This document shows positions 5,595-6,277 of a stretch of DNA of 6,277 nucleotides, piece after piece. The notes below the pieces were generated by a model. It did no database searches. It was not told where the DNA came from and worked only from the letters and a program-made list of their open reading frames with translations. Both the position numbers and the translations under genes were made by a program. Within the stretch, counting starts at the first letter, position 1. Each line of letters starts with the position of its first letter. Source of the DNA: Vulcanimicrobiota bacterium (lineage in GTDB: Bacteria > Vulcanimicrobiota > Vulcanimicrobiia > Vulcanimicrobiales > Vulcanimicrobiaceae); contig DAHUYY010000113.1 of the NCBI GenBank assembly GCA_027306845.1, forward strand, positions 1 to 6,277, written 5' to 3'.

Positions 5595-6277
5595 CTATTC
5601 CGAGCGAGTTGTCGCAGTAGAGCGAGCGGGGTAGCCGTCGGTGACGACGACGCCGATCGCTCCCGCGCCGGCATGCACGGCGATAACCGGGCCGGCTTCG
5701 ACGACATCGACCGACACTTCGCGCCCGGCGCACCGTTCGATAATTCGTTCGCGCATCTGTTCTGCAAGATCGGGAGACTGCGTGTGGATGACGCGAATTC
5801 GCGTCGCCGCCCCGCCGCGATCGTCGGCGCAGGCAAGATCGACCATCGTTTCCTGCGCGCGTTTAAACGTCCGCACCTGAGCGCGCGAAACGACGGCACC
5901 GGCGTCGAGCGTCAGGATCGGGACGATCTTCATTAGTCCGCCGAGAACCGCCGCCGCCCGCCCGATGCGACCGGTACGTTGGACGTGCGAGAGATCGGGG
6001 AGCGTTGCAAAGAGCGGAGTACGGTCGCGCATGGTGTTGAGGTGGGCAAGGATTTCATCGATCGAGGCGCCCTCGGCCGCCATACGCGCGGCATCTTCGA
6101 CAAAAAATTGTAAGCCGCCGGCCGCATTGAGCGAATCGAAGAGCTCGATTCGGATCCCTTCGATGTTCTCTGCAGCGGCGCGAGCCGCGTTGATGGTTCC
6201 GGAGAGCACCGAGGAGATCGTAATGCAGATAACATCTTCGCCGCGCTGGGCCGCCTGAAGAAAGGCCTCGCGAAACA
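5595..6277 (-). CDS. DegV family protein, C-terminal 226 residues (start outside window)
   Basis: The frame is open to the window edge; the first complete codon starts at 6275 and reads FREAFLQAAQRGEDV. The GTG at 6209 that could look like a start is an internal Val codon in SSVLSGT, so this is a 5'-truncated view of a longer gene lacking roughly the first 55 to 65 residues. The protein keeps the canonical family motifs: ISSVLSGT, LPDLSHVQRTGRIGRA, IVPILTLDAG, and GPVIAVHAGAGAIG near the C-terminus with the conserved His. By family knowledge it should bind a fatty acid or similar lipid. The gene ends in TAG at 5595-5597, 22 bases before the next degV, so the two form a tandem pair probably born by duplication, though they are now well diverged. 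Confidence 0.9.
   Translation of the reverse strand, partial: FREAFLQAAQRGEDVICITISSVLSGTINAARAAAENIEGIRIELFDSLNAAGGLQFFVEDAARMAAEGASIDEILAHLNTMRDRTPLFATLPDLSHVQRTGRIGRAAAVLGGLMKIVPILTLDAGAVVSRAQVRTFKRAQETMVDLACADDRGGAATRIRVIHTQSPDLAEQMRERIIERCAGREVSVDVVEAGPVIAVHAGAGAIGVVVTDGYPARSTATTRSE

Larger units (their letters stand above)
1..6277 (-). other. Single co-directional operon-like cluster
   Basis: All nine genes read on the minus strand. The junctions are a 22-base gap (degV-degV), an 8- or 29-base overlap (degV-hemW), GTGA (hemW-yacL), ATGA (yacL-ispD), ATGA (ispD-ispF), GTGA (ispF-GluRS-like), TAAATG (GluRS-like-cysE) and a 20-base overlap (cysE-cysS). I found no promoter-like or terminator-like element between genes. 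One transcript covering the window is the simplest reading, inferred from layout only. Confidence 0.7.

Noticed and set aside
5573..5899. N-terminal extension of the downstream degV up to 5899
   Set aside because: The extra 109 residues are the upstream degV read in another frame, while a good ribosome site and the DegV N-terminal motif both sit at 5572.

Overview
The window is a GC-rich, fully packed bacterial chromosome segment with every gene on the minus strand, so transcription runs from base 6277 towards base 1. No stretch longer than about 22 bases is non-coding. I see no mobile element, RNA gene, CRISPR array or convincing promoter or terminator. The window looks like the interior of one long operon whose first and last genes run off the edges.

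In transcription order the genes are: the 3' part of a DegV-family (fatty-acid-binding fold) gene (5595-6277); a second, divergent degV paralog (4724-5572); hemW, a radical-SAM heme chaperone (3589-4752); a yacL-type membrane PIN-TRAM protein (2504-3592); ispD (1800-2507); ispF (1321-1803); a 181-residue protein matching only the C-terminal anticodon-binding region of glutamyl-tRNA synthetase (779-1324); cysE, serine O-acetyltransferase (98-778); and the first 39 codons of cysS, cysteinyl-tRNA synthetase (1-117).

The order yacL-ispD-ispF-gltX-cysE-cysS is the classic arrangement known from Bacillus and other Firmicutes. This copy follows it exactly, except that the gltX position holds only the tRNA-binding end of the enzyme. 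The catalytic half is absent, and there is no room for it, because the short gene starts inside the ispF stop codon (GTGA). This is the most unusual thing in the window. It could be half of a split GluRS, a paralog repurposed for tRNA or other RNA binding, or a relic kept by translational coupling.

Most genes are joined by 4-base start/stop overlaps or direct abutment, which suggests tight translational coupling. The products cover two steps of the MEP isoprenoid pathway, cysteine synthesis and cysteine charging, heme delivery, a membrane-anchored RNase-like protein and two probable lipid-binding proteins. The GC-rich sequence with Firmicutes-like gene order suggests a bacterium from a Terrabacteria-type lineage (for example Eremiobacterota/WPS-2, Chloroflexota or a GC-rich Firmicute). 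This placement is a guess from gene order and composition, not a determination.
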